NCBI RefSeq assembly: GCF_002257665.1
Contig: NZ_MQWB01000001.1
Location: 2,845,723 to 2,890,315 of the forward strand
Origin: Rubricoccus marinus
Lineage (GTDB): Bacteria > Bacteroidota > Rhodothermia > Rhodothermales > Rubricoccaceae
Direction: 5' to 3'
DNA: 44,593 bases
The notes beneath the pieces were generated by a model. The model made no database searches. It saw only the letters and a program-made list of their open reading frames with translations, and was not told the DNA's origin. Position 1 is the stretch's first letter. Every line of letters begins with the position of its first letter. Both the position numbers and the translations under genes were made by a program. Of the stretch, positions 18,825-27,506 are shown piece by piece.

Positions 18825-19415
18825 CTAGTCGTCGACGGGCCGCGCCTCGCCTCCCAACTCAGGCCCCCTGATGATGAGGAGTTCGGTCCCGTAGAAGATG
18901 TCCGACCCGTCGGCGCCCGGGGGCGTGGCCTCGATCCACCGGTCGCACCCGTTCTCGTCGGCAGGGCTGGTGCAGACCAGCACCCGGATGGTGTGGCTGC
19001 TAAGGAAGGGCCCAGGGCGCCCGTCCCGTTGCGTGGTCTCCATCCGGCCGACCGGGTTGTCCTCGGTCAGCAGCAGCCCGTTGGGGGCCAGGCCGGAATA
19101 CCCGTCGTAGCTGCTCTCCACGAACACGATCGCCTTGCTGACGCCGGTCGATCGGGCGATGAGAGCGCCGCCCTGGGAGTAGAGCACGCGGGGCTCGCCG
19201 CGAGCGTCCTGATCCTGGAACGACTGCGAGGGCTCGAAAAAGTAGACGTACCCCTCCCCTTCGATCCGCGTGACGTGCAGCACCTGAAACATCGCGGCGC
19301 GGTCGTAGGCGTCCCGGATGCGCTGTTCGTCCTGCTCGTCGGGGGTCGGAGAATCCTGGGCCTGCGCGCCAGAGGCGGCGGCGAGGAGAAACGCGAGGCA
19401 GAGGAGTCGTTTCAT
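18825..19415 (-). CDS. Small secreted protein, paralogue of the downstream gene
   Basis: A 196-residue protein with signal peptide MKRLLCLAFLLAAASGAQAQ and no recognised domain. It aligns along its length with the 18167-18727 product (same FQVLHV, VGRM/VGQM, GCDRW/GCARW and GEARPVDD/ED landmarks). Its start codon lies 3 bp past the kinase stop, so the two are almost certainly cotranscribed and probably translationally coupled. The conserved Cys pair suggests a disulfide in the periplasm. Confidence 0.8.
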   Translation of the reverse strand: MKRLLCLAFLLAAASGAQAQDSPTPDEQDEQRIRDAYDRAAMFQVLHVTRIEGEGYVYFFEPSQSFQDQDARGEPRVLYSQGGALIARSTGVSKAIVFVESSYDGYSGLAPNGLLLTEDNPVGRMETTQRDGRPGPFLSSHTIRVLVCTSPADENGCDRWIEATPPGADGSDIFYGTELLIIRGPELGGEARPVDD

Positions 19416-19418
19416 GGG

Positions 19419-22001
19419 TCAGGGATCGGGGGTGAGGAGGGAAATCGCGAGGGGGTCTTCGCGCAGGTCGCCGAGCCACGGAGACCGCTTGATCTGCTCG
19501 GCACCGAAGCCGCGGTCCAGTGCGCTCCGCAGCCACGAGAGCGCCTCCGCCCGCTGCCCCGCTAGCTCGTGCGTGACGCCGATGACGAAGACTTCCTGCA
19601 CGCTTGCGGCCTCTGGCGAGATGCGCTCGCCGATCTCGCGGAGGTAGACGCGGGCGCTGTCCCGCTGGCCGCTCAGCGCGAACACCCGGGCCATGACCTT
19701 CAACACGTCCGGATCACGCCCGACGGTGAGGTGCCCGCGTGCGAGGCGGAGAGAGGTCTGGAACGAGGCGCGGGCCTCCCCTTGCTTGCCCGCGTTCCAC
19801 AGCGCCTCTGCAAGCGCCTCGTGAGCCTCATAATCGTCGGGCCGGAGGGCGACGGCGCGCTGGGCCGCCTCAACGGCGCCCCCCGTATCGCCGAGAAACG
19901 CCCGAACGGTCGAGAGGTTGTAGGCGGCGTCGGAGTCGTCGGGGTCGAGACGCAGCACCTCCTCGAAGGCCCGCTGCGCCTGCTCGAAGTCTCCCGAGAT
20001 CACCGACGCGACCCCGAGGTTGATGAACAGCGAGAGGTTGACCGGATTGATCTCCAACCCCTTCTGAAACTGCGCGGCGGCCTCCGCAGCGCGTCCCTCG
20101 TCCAGGTAGAACACGCCGAGGCTGTTGTAGGGGCGCCAGAGGTCCGGCGCGAGCGCGATGGCGCGCCGGAACGCCCGCTCGGCCTCTGGCGCGCGGCCCA
20201 GGTCGGCGTAGATCTTCGCCTGCCGCCGGACGGCCTCGCCGTTGGTGGGGTCGATCTCCAGCGCGCGGTCGATAGAGGCCAGACCGTCCCGGAAGCGCTG
20301 GCGCCCCTGGTAGATGATGGCGAGCGAAATGTGGACCTCCGCGAGACCATCGTCTAGTTCCAGCGCGTGCTTGGCGTTGGCGATGGCGCGGTCCGCCCAC
20401 TCGACCGCGTCGGTCCGGCGGTAGGTCTGCCACTCCGCCTCGGCGAGGCCGGCGTAGGCGAGCGCGAAGGCGGGGTCCCGCGAGATCGCCTCCCCGAAGA
20501 GGTCCCGCGCGCGCGCCACGTCGGCGTCGGACTGCTGGTTGCGGAGCACGCCGCGGCCGCGGAGGTACCGCTCGTTGGCCTCGGGGTCCCCGGTCCCGCC
20601 AGAGGCCAGCGCGCTCTTTTCTGCCGCCCCGATTTCGATGCGGAGCATCCGCAACACGCCGAGCGCGGCGGCATCCTGTAGTGCGAAAGAAGAGCCTCTG
20701 GCGTCGTCGATCTGCTCCGTCGGACCCTGAACCGGCCCCTCGCGCCCCACCTCGACGAGTCCGAACGTGACGCGGACCTCGTCGCCCTCGGTCGCGACCG
20801 ACCCCTCGACCACGAGCGTGGCGCCGAAGCGCTCGTGCGCCTCGCTCGGCGTCATCCCCGCCTCCACTTCGCTCGCGGGCACCACGCGCACGCGCTCCCG
20901 CAAGGGGCCAAGCGCGCCGAGCTTGCTCGTGACCGCCTCCACCAGCCCTTCGGACAGGGCCTCCGCATCCGGGCCGCTGGCGCGGAACGGGAGCACGACG
21001 AGCCGCTGCGACTCGGCTCGCGCGGGCTCCGGCCAGAGCACCACGACTGCGATGGCCACCAAGACCACCGCGAGGAGAGCCGCCGCCCAGCGCCAGAGGC
21101 CTGTACCCGCTCGGGCAGGCGTCGCCTCCGGCGCCGGGGGCACGCGGCCATCCTGGAAAGCGTCGAGGTCCGCCGCGAGCGCCTCCATCGACGCGTAGCG
21201 GGCTTCTGGCGACTTGGCGAGGCACCGAAGGACCACGGCCTCCAACCCGTCCGGCAGGTCTCCCGCCAGAGGCGGCGGGTCCTCGTGCAACACGGCGTAG
21301 CCGATGGCGGCGGCGTACGAGCCCCCGAACGGTCGGCGCCCGGCGAGCATCTCGTAGAGCACGGCGCCGAGCGCCCACACGTCGGAGCGCGCGTCGGTGG
21401 GCTCGCCGCGGAGTTGCTCCGGGCTCATGTACAGCGCCGTGCCGACGCTCTCGCCCTCTTGCGTCAGGTGAACGTGCTCGGTCTTGGCGATGCCGAAGTC
21501 CAGAACCTTCGCGCTTGCCGGCTCTCCCACCAGCATCACGTTCGCGGGCTTCACATCACGATGTACGATGCCGGCGCGGTGCGCCGCGCCCAGCCCGCTC
21601 GCGATCTGGCACGCGATCTCGACCGCGGCCTCTGGCGCCAGAGGCCCCTGCTGGAGGCGCGCCTCCAGCGTCTCGCCCTCGTAGAACGCCATCGCGACGT
21701 ACTCCCGGCCGTCCTCGGTCTCGCCCACGTCGAACACGCTCGCCACGTGCGGGTGGTCCAGCGCCGCCACGGCGCGGGCCTCTTCGCGGAGCCTCTGGCG
21801 CGCCGTGGGATCGGCGCGGAGGCGGGCCGCTAGGAACTTGAGCGCGACGGTCCGGCCAAGACGCGTATCCGTCGCGCGGTACACCACGCCCATACCGCCG
21901 CCGCCGATCCGCTCCTCGATCCGGTAGGGACCGACGGAACGGCCGACGAGGAACGAGCCGTCGTCAGGAGACGCGCCAGAGGCGGGGGGGGAAGCAGTCA
22001 T
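19419..22001 (-). CDS. Ser/Thr protein kinase with C-terminal TPR repeats
   Basis: An 860-residue PknB-like kinase. The kinase domain covers residues ~26-285, with GGGGMGVVYRA, Lys55 in ALKFLA, HRDVKPANVML (147-157), DFG (168-170) and the SVGTALYMSPEQLRGEPT activation segment. A single membrane helix lies at ~301-323 (AAALLAVVLVAIAVVVLW). The outside part has a ~100-residue region and then a long array of TPR units (residues ~470-830). The architecture suggests a kinase that senses or scaffolds partners through a periplasmic TPR array. A perfect motif palindrome (21627-21646) encodes PLAPEA inside the kinase domain. Targets are unknown. Confidence 0.92.
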   Translation of the reverse strand: MTASPPASGASPDDGSFLVGRSVGPYRIEERIGGGGMGVVYRATDTRLGRTVALKFLAARLRADPTARQRLREEARAVAALDHPHVASVFDVGETEDGREYVAMAFYEGETLEARLQQGPLAPEAAVEIACQIASGLGAAHRAGIVHRDVKPANVMLVGEPASAKVLDFGIAKTEHVHLTQEGESVGTALYMSPEQLRGEPTDARSDVWALGAVLYEMLAGRRPFGGSYAAAIGYAVLHEDPPPLAGDLPDGLEAVVLRCLAKSPEARYASMEALAADLDAFQDGRVPPAPEATPARAGTGLWRWAAALLAVVLVAIAVVVLWPEPARAESQRLVVLPFRASGPDAEALSEGLVEAVTSKLGALGPLRERVRVVPASEVEAGMTPSEAHERFGATLVVEGSVATEGDEVRVTFGLVEVGREGPVQGPTEQIDDARGSSFALQDAAALGVLRMLRIEIGAAEKSALASGGTGDPEANERYLRGRGVLRNQQSDADVARARDLFGEAISRDPAFALAYAGLAEAEWQTYRRTDAVEWADRAIANAKHALELDDGLAEVHISLAIIYQGRQRFRDGLASIDRALEIDPTNGEAVRRQAKIYADLGRAPEAERAFRRAIALAPDLWRPYNSLGVFYLDEGRAAEAAAQFQKGLEINPVNLSLFINLGVASVISGDFEQAQRAFEEVLRLDPDDSDAAYNLSTVRAFLGDTGGAVEAAQRAVALRPDDYEAHEALAEALWNAGKQGEARASFQTSLRLARGHLTVGRDPDVLKVMARVFALSGQRDSARVYLREIGERISPEAASVQEVFVIGVTHELAGQRAEALSWLRSALDRGFGAEQIKRSPWLGDLREDPLAISLLTPDP
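21627..21646. repeat. Perfect 20-bp palindrome inside the kinase gene
   Basis: GGCCTCTGGCGCCAGAGGCC in coding sequence, read on the minus strand as GPLAPEA at residues 119-125. Confidence 0.9.
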
Positions 22002-22098
22002 GGGAAGAGGCCAGGGAGGCCAGCTCCAAGGTGTACTCTAGAGAGTTAAAATCCAAGCACTCAGAGCCCCTACTTCCACACTGCGGCGCTCTCCTTCC

Positions 22099-23289
22099 AT
22101 GACCGAACTCGACGAACTCCGCCGCGACGTCGGGCAACTCTCCCTGCTCAACGACATCGCCGTCGCGCTCGGCAGCGCGAAGGACCTCGACGCCGCCGTC
22201 CACACGCTCGTCAGCCGCTCGGTCGACGCCATCGGCGCCGAGCAAGGCGTCGTCACGCTCGTCGGCCGCGCCTCTGGCGACGCCGCGGCCACGTTTGTGC
22301 GGACGGTCCGCGACGCCAGAGGCTCCGACCTCCGGCCGGATGAAGCGCTCATGGCCTGGATGGACGCCAACCGCCGCACGCTCCGCCTCGCGGATCCCCG
22401 TGCGGAAGCGCCGTTCTCGGGCTTCCAGTGGGGCGAGTCCGTTCGCTCGGTTCTCTGCGCGCCGCTGATCTCGGCCGGGCGCTTTCTGGGCGTGCTCACG
22501 CTGTACAACAAGCGCGCGACCGCCGCCTCATTGGAGGCGCAACCCGCCGGAGCCTCTGGCGTGGCGTTCACGCCAGAGGACGGGCGGCTGCTCACCATCC
22601 TCGCGATGCAGTCCGCGCAGACGCTCGACGCGGCGCAGAAGGCGACCGAGCACACGCGGATCCTGAACATCTTCGGCCGCCACACGGCCCCGGCCGTCGT
22701 GGAAGAGTTGCTGCGCTACGACGCCGACCCGCCCGGTCGGCGCACGCACGCGTGCATCATGTTTCTGGACGTGCGCGGCTTCACGACGTTCGCCGAGCAG
22801 GCCGAGCCCGAGGCCGTGGTCACGTTCCTCAACCGCTTTTTCGGCCTCACCATCGACGCCGTGACCTCGCGCGGCGGCATCGTGCACCAACTCCTCGGCG
22901 ACGGGTTCATGGCCGTGTTCGGTGCGCCTCTGGCGACGCCGGACGACTGCATGCGCGCCGTGGAGGCGGCGTTGGACATCGTAGCGCGCGTGGAAGCAGA
23001 GGTGGCCTCTGGCGAGCTTCAGCCCGTGCGGGTCGGGATCGGGCTGCACGCGGGCGAGGTGATTGCGGGAACGGTCGGCTCGGCGCAGCACAAGGAGTAC
23101 AAGGTCACCGGCGACGTGGTGAACGTGGCCGCGCGCGTGGAGGGGCTGAACAAGACATACGACTCGCAGGTGCTCGTCACCGACGCGGTCTGGGCGCGGG
23201 TGCCCCCCGGCCAATTCGCCGCCGAGCCGCTCGGCCGCGTCGACCTCCGCGGGCGGAGCGTGGCCCCCGAGGTGCACCGTCTCGTGTGA
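22099..23289 (+). CDS. GAF-domain class III nucleotide cyclase
   Basis: A 396-residue soluble protein. Residues ~10-190 look like a GAF sensor, and ~215-396 are a class III adenylate/guanylate cyclase catalytic domain. The two metal-binding Asp residues are in MFLDVRGFTTF and LLGDGFMAVFGAP, and the transition-state Asn and Arg are in GDVVNVAARVE. The purine-recognition residues are not canonical: Gln264 stands where adenylate cyclases have Lys (HQLLGD versus xKxxGD), and Lys335 where Asp or Thr is usual (EYKVTGD). So substrate preference (ATP, GTP or neither) is open. It is divergent from the Ser/Thr kinase across 97 bp. Confidence 0.88.
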   Translation: MTELDELRRDVGQLSLLNDIAVALGSAKDLDAAVHTLVSRSVDAIGAEQGVVTLVGRASGDAAATFVRTVRDARGSDLRPDEALMAWMDANRRTLRLADPRAEAPFSGFQWGESVRSVLCAPLISAGRFLGVLTLYNKRATAASLEAQPAGASGVAFTPEDGRLLTILAMQSAQTLDAAQKATEHTRILNIFGRHTAPAVVEELLRYDADPPGRRTHACIMFLDVRGFTTFAEQAEPEAVVTFLNRFFGLTIDAVTSRGGIVHQLLGDGFMAVFGAPLATPDDCMRAVEAALDIVARVEAEVASGELQPVRVGIGLHAGEVIAGTVGSAQHKEYKVTGDVVNVAARVEGLNKTYDSQVLVTDAVWARVPPGQFAAEPLGRVDLRGRSVAPEVHRLV

Positions 23290-23413
23290 GCCCCTGGCGC
23301 CAGAGGCCGCGCGCTCTTCACCGCTTGTATGGGAGCGCTTCCGAGTGCGGGGGCGTAGGCTAGCAGCCCGTATCTTCGCCCCTCTCTCCTCCGAACCCGA
23401 ATCCCCTCCCGAA

Positions 23414-25357
23414 ATGGCCCGCGTCGATGTTGTCATGCCCAAGATGGGCGAGAGTGTCATGGAAGGCACCGTCCTCGAATGGAAAAAGGCCGTCGGTGAG
23501 ACGGTCGAGCAGGACGAGACCCTCCTCGAAATCTCGACCGACAAGGTCGATTCCGAGGTCCCGTCGCCCGCCGAGGGCCGCATCGTCGAGATCCTCGTGC
23601 AGGAGAACGACACCGTGGAGGTGGGCACGCCCATCGCCATCATCGAGACCGACGTGAACGCGCCCGCCGACGGCGGCGGAGCCTCTGGCGGAGGCGACGC
23701 GCCAGAGGCCGCCGAGCAGGCCGCTGAGCCGCTCGACGTGAGCGAGCCTGCCGCATTGGCCGAGGTGGAGCCCGCTGCCAAGCCGGCCGCGCCCATCATG
23801 CGCACCGAGGAATCCGCCGAAGCGGAGGCCGCGCCAGAGGCCTCTAGCGACGCGCCCGATCCGTCCAGCGCGCCCGCAGGCGGCGGCGTGGAAGTGGTCA
23901 TGCCCAAGATGGGCGAGAGCGTGATGGAAGGGACGGTCCTCGAATGGAAAAAGGCCGTCGGCGACGAGGTAGAGCAGGACGAGACGCTGCTGGAGATCTC
24001 GACCGACAAGGTCGACTCCGAGGTCCCGTCCCCTGCTGCCGGCACGCTTGTCCAGATCCTCGTCGAGGAGGGCGAGACCGTCGACGTGGGCACGCCCATC
24101 GCCATCATCGGCTCCGCCGTCGACGGCACCGTGCAGTCGCCCGCCTCGCCAGAGCCCACGAACGCTCACGTGTCTCCGGCGCTCTCCGAGAGCACGCCAG
24201 AGGCCGCGCCCGCTTCGGGCGACGCTCCCGAGCCCGCCGAGAAGAGCTACGGGTTCTCCGGCCAGCCCGGAGGCCCCGGTCTCGCCGAGCCCGCCCAGCA
24301 CGCCGCCTCTGGCGACGGCGACAGCGGCCCGATCCCGCGCCGCGACGACGACGGCAACTTCTACTCCCCTCTTGTCCGCTCCATCGCGGAAACCGAGGGC
24401 GTCTCGCTCTCCGAGCTTCAGAGCATCAAGGGCACGGGCTCCGACGGCCGCATCTCCAAAGCCGACGTGATGGGCTACCTGGAGACCCGGGGCGCCAGCG
24501 CGCCAGCGGCCCAGACCCCGCCCGCAGCTCAGGCCGCCCCCGCGCAGCCTACGCCCGTCGCCCCGGCCCAGCCGGCGCCAGCGGCTCCCAAGGCCGCTAC
24601 GCCCGCACCACGCCCGGCTCCCACGTCCGACGCCTCTGGCGATGGCGTGGAGGTGATGCACATGGACCGGATGCGTCAGCTGATCGCAGAGCACATGACG
24701 CGCTCGAAGTCCACGAGCGCACACGTGACCTCGTTCGCGGAGATCGATGTGACCGGCTTGGTCGCGCACCGCAACGCGCACAAAACGGAGTTCCAGAAGC
24801 GCGAGGGCGTCAAGCTGACGTACACCCCGTACTTCTTGCACGCCGCCGTGGAGCCGCTCCGCGCGCACCCGCTCCTGAACTCCTCCGTGGAGGGCAACGA
24901 GATCCACATCAAGAAGGCGTTCCACATCGGCATCGCCGTCGCGATCGGTACCAAGGGGCTTCTCGTCCCGGTCGTGCGCAACGCGGGGCAGCAGAACCTG
25001 ACCGGCCTCACGCACAACATCGCGGACCTCGCCGAGCGGACGCGGAGCAAGAAGCTCCAGCCCGACGAGCTCCAGGGCGGCACGTTCACCATCACGAACG
25101 TCGGCAGCCTCGGCAGCCTGATGGGCACGCCGATCATCAACCAGCCGCAGGTGGCCATCCTCTCCCCCGGAGCCATCGTCAAGCGGCCGGTCGTGGTCGA
25201 GGACCCGAACCTGGGCGACGTCATCGCCATCCGCCAGATGATGTACGTCTCGCTCTCCTACGATCACCGCATCATCGACGGCTCGATGGCGGCCAGCTTC
25301 CTCGCGGCTTACCGCGCGTCGCTGGAGTCCATCACGGCCGAGAGCAACCTGTTCTAA
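23414..25357 (+). CDS. Dihydrolipoamide acyltransferase (E2) of a 2-oxo acid dehydrogenase
   Basis: A 647-residue E2. Two lipoyl domains (residues ~1-77 and ~158-235) each carry EISTDKVDSEVPSP with the lipoylated Lys. An E1/E3-binding domain lies at ~316-359 (SPLVRSIAETEGVSLSELQS), and the catalytic domain at ~412-647 ends with the active site SYDHRIIDG. It transfers the acyl group to CoA. Pyruvate, 2-oxoglutarate or branched-chain specificity is not clear. All six full motif copies fall in the Ala/Pro linkers, none in a folded domain. The start at 23414 (MARVDVVMPKMGES) is canonical. No E1 or E3 gene adjoins it. Confidence 0.93.
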   Translation: MARVDVVMPKMGESVMEGTVLEWKKAVGETVEQDETLLEISTDKVDSEVPSPAEGRIVEILVQENDTVEVGTPIAIIETDVNAPADGGGASGGGDAPEAAEQAAEPLDVSEPAALAEVEPAAKPAAPIMRTEESAEAEAAPEASSDAPDPSSAPAGGGVEVVMPKMGESVMEGTVLEWKKAVGDEVEQDETLLEISTDKVDSEVPSPAAGTLVQILVEEGETVDVGTPIAIIGSAVDGTVQSPASPEPTNAHVSPALSESTPEAAPASGDAPEPAEKSYGFSGQPGGPGLAEPAQHAASGDGDSGPIPRRDDDGNFYSPLVRSIAETEGVSLSELQSIKGTGSDGRISKADVMGYLETRGASAPAAQTPPAAQAAPAQPTPVAPAQPAPAAPKAATPAPRPAPTSDASGDGVEVMHMDRMRQLIAEHMTRSKSTSAHVTSFAEIDVTGLVAHRNAHKTEFQKREGVKLTYTPYFLHAAVEPLRAHPLLNSSVEGNEIHIKKAFHIGIAVAIGTKGLLVPVVRNAGQQNLTGLTHNIADLAERTRSKKLQPDELQGGTFTITNVGSLGSLMGTPIINQPQVAILSPGAIVKRPVVVEDPNLGDVIAIRQMMYVSLSYDHRIIDGSMAASFLAAYRASLESITAESNLF

Positions 25358-25381
25358 GACCGCTTCGGCGTGTCAGCAGAA

Positions 25382-25413
25382 GCCTCCACCCCATCCGGGT
25401 GGGGGCCTTTTTT
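25382..25413 (+). terminator. Intrinsic terminator after the E2 gene
   Basis: GCCTCCACCC pairs with GGGTGGGGGC (one T-G pair) around a 5-base loop, followed by CTTTTTTG. Confidence 0.88.
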
Positions 25414-25464
25414 GTTCGGCTCGCCTCTGGCGCTTGGCTCGCGTACAGACCGGGCGCACCCCGG

Positions 25465-25495
25465 TTGCAGGCGCCAGAGGCCCGCCCTAGCTTGG
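25465..25495 (+). promoter_or_regulatory. Possible Bacteroidota-type promoter of the recombinase-like gene
   Basis: TTG, then a 20-base spacer, then TAGCTTGG, compared with the Bacteroidota consensus TTTG-N17-23-TAnnTTTG. It lies 40 bp before the start codon at 25535. The spacer itself holds a copy of the dispersed motif. Confidence 0.35.
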
Positions 25496-25534
25496 ATAAC
25501 CGTTATTCAGCCCGGCGTACTCCGCCCCGCGCGC

Positions 25535-26506
25535 ATGGCCGACCGAGAGACCGCCTCTGGCGGGACCCATCGCCCCCTGTTCCTCACCGCCGGTGACCTC
25601 GCCGAACGCCTCCAGGGGTTCCTCACGGACTACCTCCAAGGCAAGAGCGACGCCACCATTGGCACGTACCGGCGCTCCCTCAACGAGTTCGAGCGGTACC
25701 ACGGCGCGCGCTTGGGGAGTGGCGCGCACGCGCGCTTCGGCTTCCGCGAGGACGACGTCACGGCGTACAAGCGCTACCTCATGGAGGAGCGCGAGTTGAG
25801 CCAGGTCTCGGTCTCCACCTACCTCACCGCCCTCCGCCGCCTGTGTGAGTACCTCGTCGCCAGAGGCGACCTCGCGGAAAACCCCGCCCGCGCGGTCAAG
25901 GGAAACCGCCGCCCGGGCCAGCACACCCGAGGCGTCCTGGCGCAAGAGGACGTGGAGCGCCTGCTCGACCTTATCCCGCAGGCGACGATCATCGGCCTGC
26001 GCGATCGCGCGCTCGTGAGCCTGATGATTTACGGAGGCCTCGCCGAGATCGAACTCGTCCGCTCGGACCGCGGCGACCTGGACCACACGCTCATGGGCGC
26101 CTTTCTCCGCGTGCAAGGCAAGGGTCGGCAGTCCAAGGACCAGCAGGTCCCGCTCGATCCTCTGGCGTTGGACCCGCTCGTGACCTACCTCCAGAAGCGC
26201 GAGGACACGTCGCCAGAGGCCCCGCTGTTCGTCAGCCACGGCCACCGCAGCGATGGCACGCGGCTCAACACGCGGTCCATCCGCAGCCGCATCAACGGCT
26301 ACCTCCGCGAGGCGAAGCTCAAGCGGCCGGGCATCAGCCCGCACTCGCTCACGCACACCGCGGCGCTGATCTGGCTCAACGACGGGATGGACCTCGAAGA
26401 GGTGCGGCGAAGAATGCGGCACGGCACGCTGGAAACGACCATGATCTCGTTTCGCAAGCAGGGTCTTCTTAAGCGGCCATCGTCCGAGGGCGATACCTCT
26501 GCGTAA
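25535..26506 (+). CDS. Tyrosine-recombinase-family protein lacking catalytic residues
   Basis: A 323-residue protein with the SAM-like core-binding domain (residues ~20-115) and the catalytic-fold domain (~130-310) of XerC/XerD-type integrases. The first catalytic Arg (GLR in the family) is Ala170 (YGGLAEIEL). The HxxRH box reads HSLTH, with Thr273 for Arg. The Tyr nucleophile position reads TTMISF, with no Tyr. Lys in GKGRQSKDQQVPL and His270/His296 remain. It should fold and bind DNA but not recombine, if my alignment is right. No att sites or other mobile genes adjoin. The reading frame is intact, so it is not a decaying pseudogene in the usual sense. Confidence 0.82.
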   Translation: MADRETASGGTHRPLFLTAGDLAERLQGFLTDYLQGKSDATIGTYRRSLNEFERYHGARLGSGAHARFGFREDDVTAYKRYLMEERELSQVSVSTYLTALRRLCEYLVARGDLAENPARAVKGNRRPGQHTRGVLAQEDVERLLDLIPQATIIGLRDRALVSLMIYGGLAEIELVRSDRGDLDHTLMGAFLRVQGKGRQSKDQQVPLDPLALDPLVTYLQKREDTSPEAPLFVSHGHRSDGTRLNTRSIRSRINGYLREAKLKRPGISPHSLTHTAALIWLNDGMDLEEVRRRMRHGTLETTMISFRKQGLLKRPSSEGDTSA

Positions 26507-26522
26507 CAACACGTCTCTCACC

Positions 26523-26993
26523 ATGCCTGCACGCATTTTCGCCCCGCTCGTCCTCTGCGCCCTCGTTTTCACGGGTTGCGACTTCATCGACGAGATCCAA
26601 GAGGAGCCGGCCGTTCCGGTCACGATCAGTTCCATCACGGTCCAGGACCTGCCGGAGCGGAGATGGGACAACGACGGGACCGGGCCAGACCTGTTCCTAG
26701 AGGTGCAGGACCCCGGCGGGGGCGACTACCTCCAAAGCGAGGTGGTCCAGGACGTCGACCTCTCGCAGCCGCTCACATTCACGTTTTCCGACAGCTTCGA
26801 GGTTGCGACGTCCACGTCTCGCATCTCCATCGTCGTTTTCGATGACGACGGCGAAGGGAGATTCACAGCCGAACTGGTAGGGGCGAGCGAGTCATTCACG
26901 GCCGAAGACGTCGCCGCAGCGGATGGAAGCTTCGTCCTAGAAAGCCTATACGCCGACCTCGGCCGCGTATCCACGTACACCGTCGTCAAGTAG
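26523..26993 (+). CDS. Lipoprotein of unknown function
   Basis: A 156-residue protein with a clear lipoprotein signal (MPARIFAPLVLCALVFTGCD). The mature part is acidic and beta-rich, with RRWDNDGTGPDLFLEVQD and ISIVVFDDDGEG, which faintly recall calcium-binding C2-like folds; I do not claim that family. It follows the recombinase-like gene by 16 bp and may be cotranscribed. It contains no full copy of the dispersed motif and is visibly less GC-rich than its neighbours, which may reflect later acquisition. Confidence 0.75.
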   Translation: MPARIFAPLVLCALVFTGCDFIDEIQEEPAVPVTISSITVQDLPERRWDNDGTGPDLFLEVQDPGGGDYLQSEVVQDVDLSQPLTFTFSDSFEVATSTSRISIVVFDDDGEGRFTAELVGASESFTAEDVAAADGSFVLESLYADLGRVSTYTVVK

Positions 26994-27035
26994 TCCTCGA
27001 GCCAGAGGCCTCCCCTGGGCGAGCGCCTCTGGCGC

Positions 27036-27506
27036 CTAGAGATCGCGTACGGCGGTCTCTAGGCGGGACAGGAATTGGTCCGTCATTCGCCCGAACTCGA
27101 ACGCGACGGCCGGTCGCACGATGCCGCCCATAAAGCGCGGCGCCGGGATGTCCAGCGCGGCGTCGAGCCACAGCGTTCCGGCGGTACCGCCGCCAGAGGC
27201 CTCTGGCGCGAAACGCACGCCCCCTGCGAACGTAGCGTTGCCAACACCCGGCTCGGGCGTCCAGGTGACCTCGTGCGCCTCGGCGTTGAAAACGTAGCGG
27301 CACGCGTACACGGTCCGCGCCTCGAAGCCCGGTGGGCCGAGCGGCTTCATGTCCCACTGCCACACGTCCTCCTCCAGAGCCGTGATGCGCGCGACGTTGG
27401 GAAACAGGGCCCCCCAGGCGGGCACGTCGCGCATGAGGGCGAACGCGGCCTCTGGCGAGACCGGGAGCGCGAACGCGCGTTGGACCTCAGCCGGAACGCG
27501 AATCAC
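27036..27506 (-). CDS. SRPBCC (START-like) family protein
   Basis: A 156-residue protein resembling polyketide-cyclase/CoxG-like helix-grip folds: [20 protein letters not shown] at the start, a beta-rich middle ([19 protein letters not shown]), and a C-terminal helix [15 protein letters not shown]. These bind hydrophobic ligands or act as chaperones; the ligand is unknown. The GTG start overlaps the purQ stop (GTGA), so it is translationally coupled to purQ. A tail-to-tail motif palindrome encodes PEASG (27191-27208), and the TAG stop lies in a degenerate motif. Confidence 0.78.
   Translation of the reverse strand: MIRVPAEVQRAFALPVSPEAAFALMRDVPAWGALFPNVARITALEEDVWQWDMKPLGPPGFEARTVYACRYVFNAEAHEVTWTPEPGVGNATFAGGVRFAPEASGGGTAGTLWLDAALDIPAPRFMGGIVRPAVAFEFGRMTDQFLSRLETAVRDL
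27191..27208. repeat. Perfect tail-to-tail palindrome inside the SRPBCC gene
   Basis: CGCCAGAGGCCTCTGGCG, read on the minus strand as PEASGG in a loop-like segment. Confidence 0.9.

Noticed and set aside
25535-26506. Integrase marking a genomic island
   Set aside because: No att-like direct repeats, adjacent tRNA or other mobile genes; the key catalytic residues are absent.
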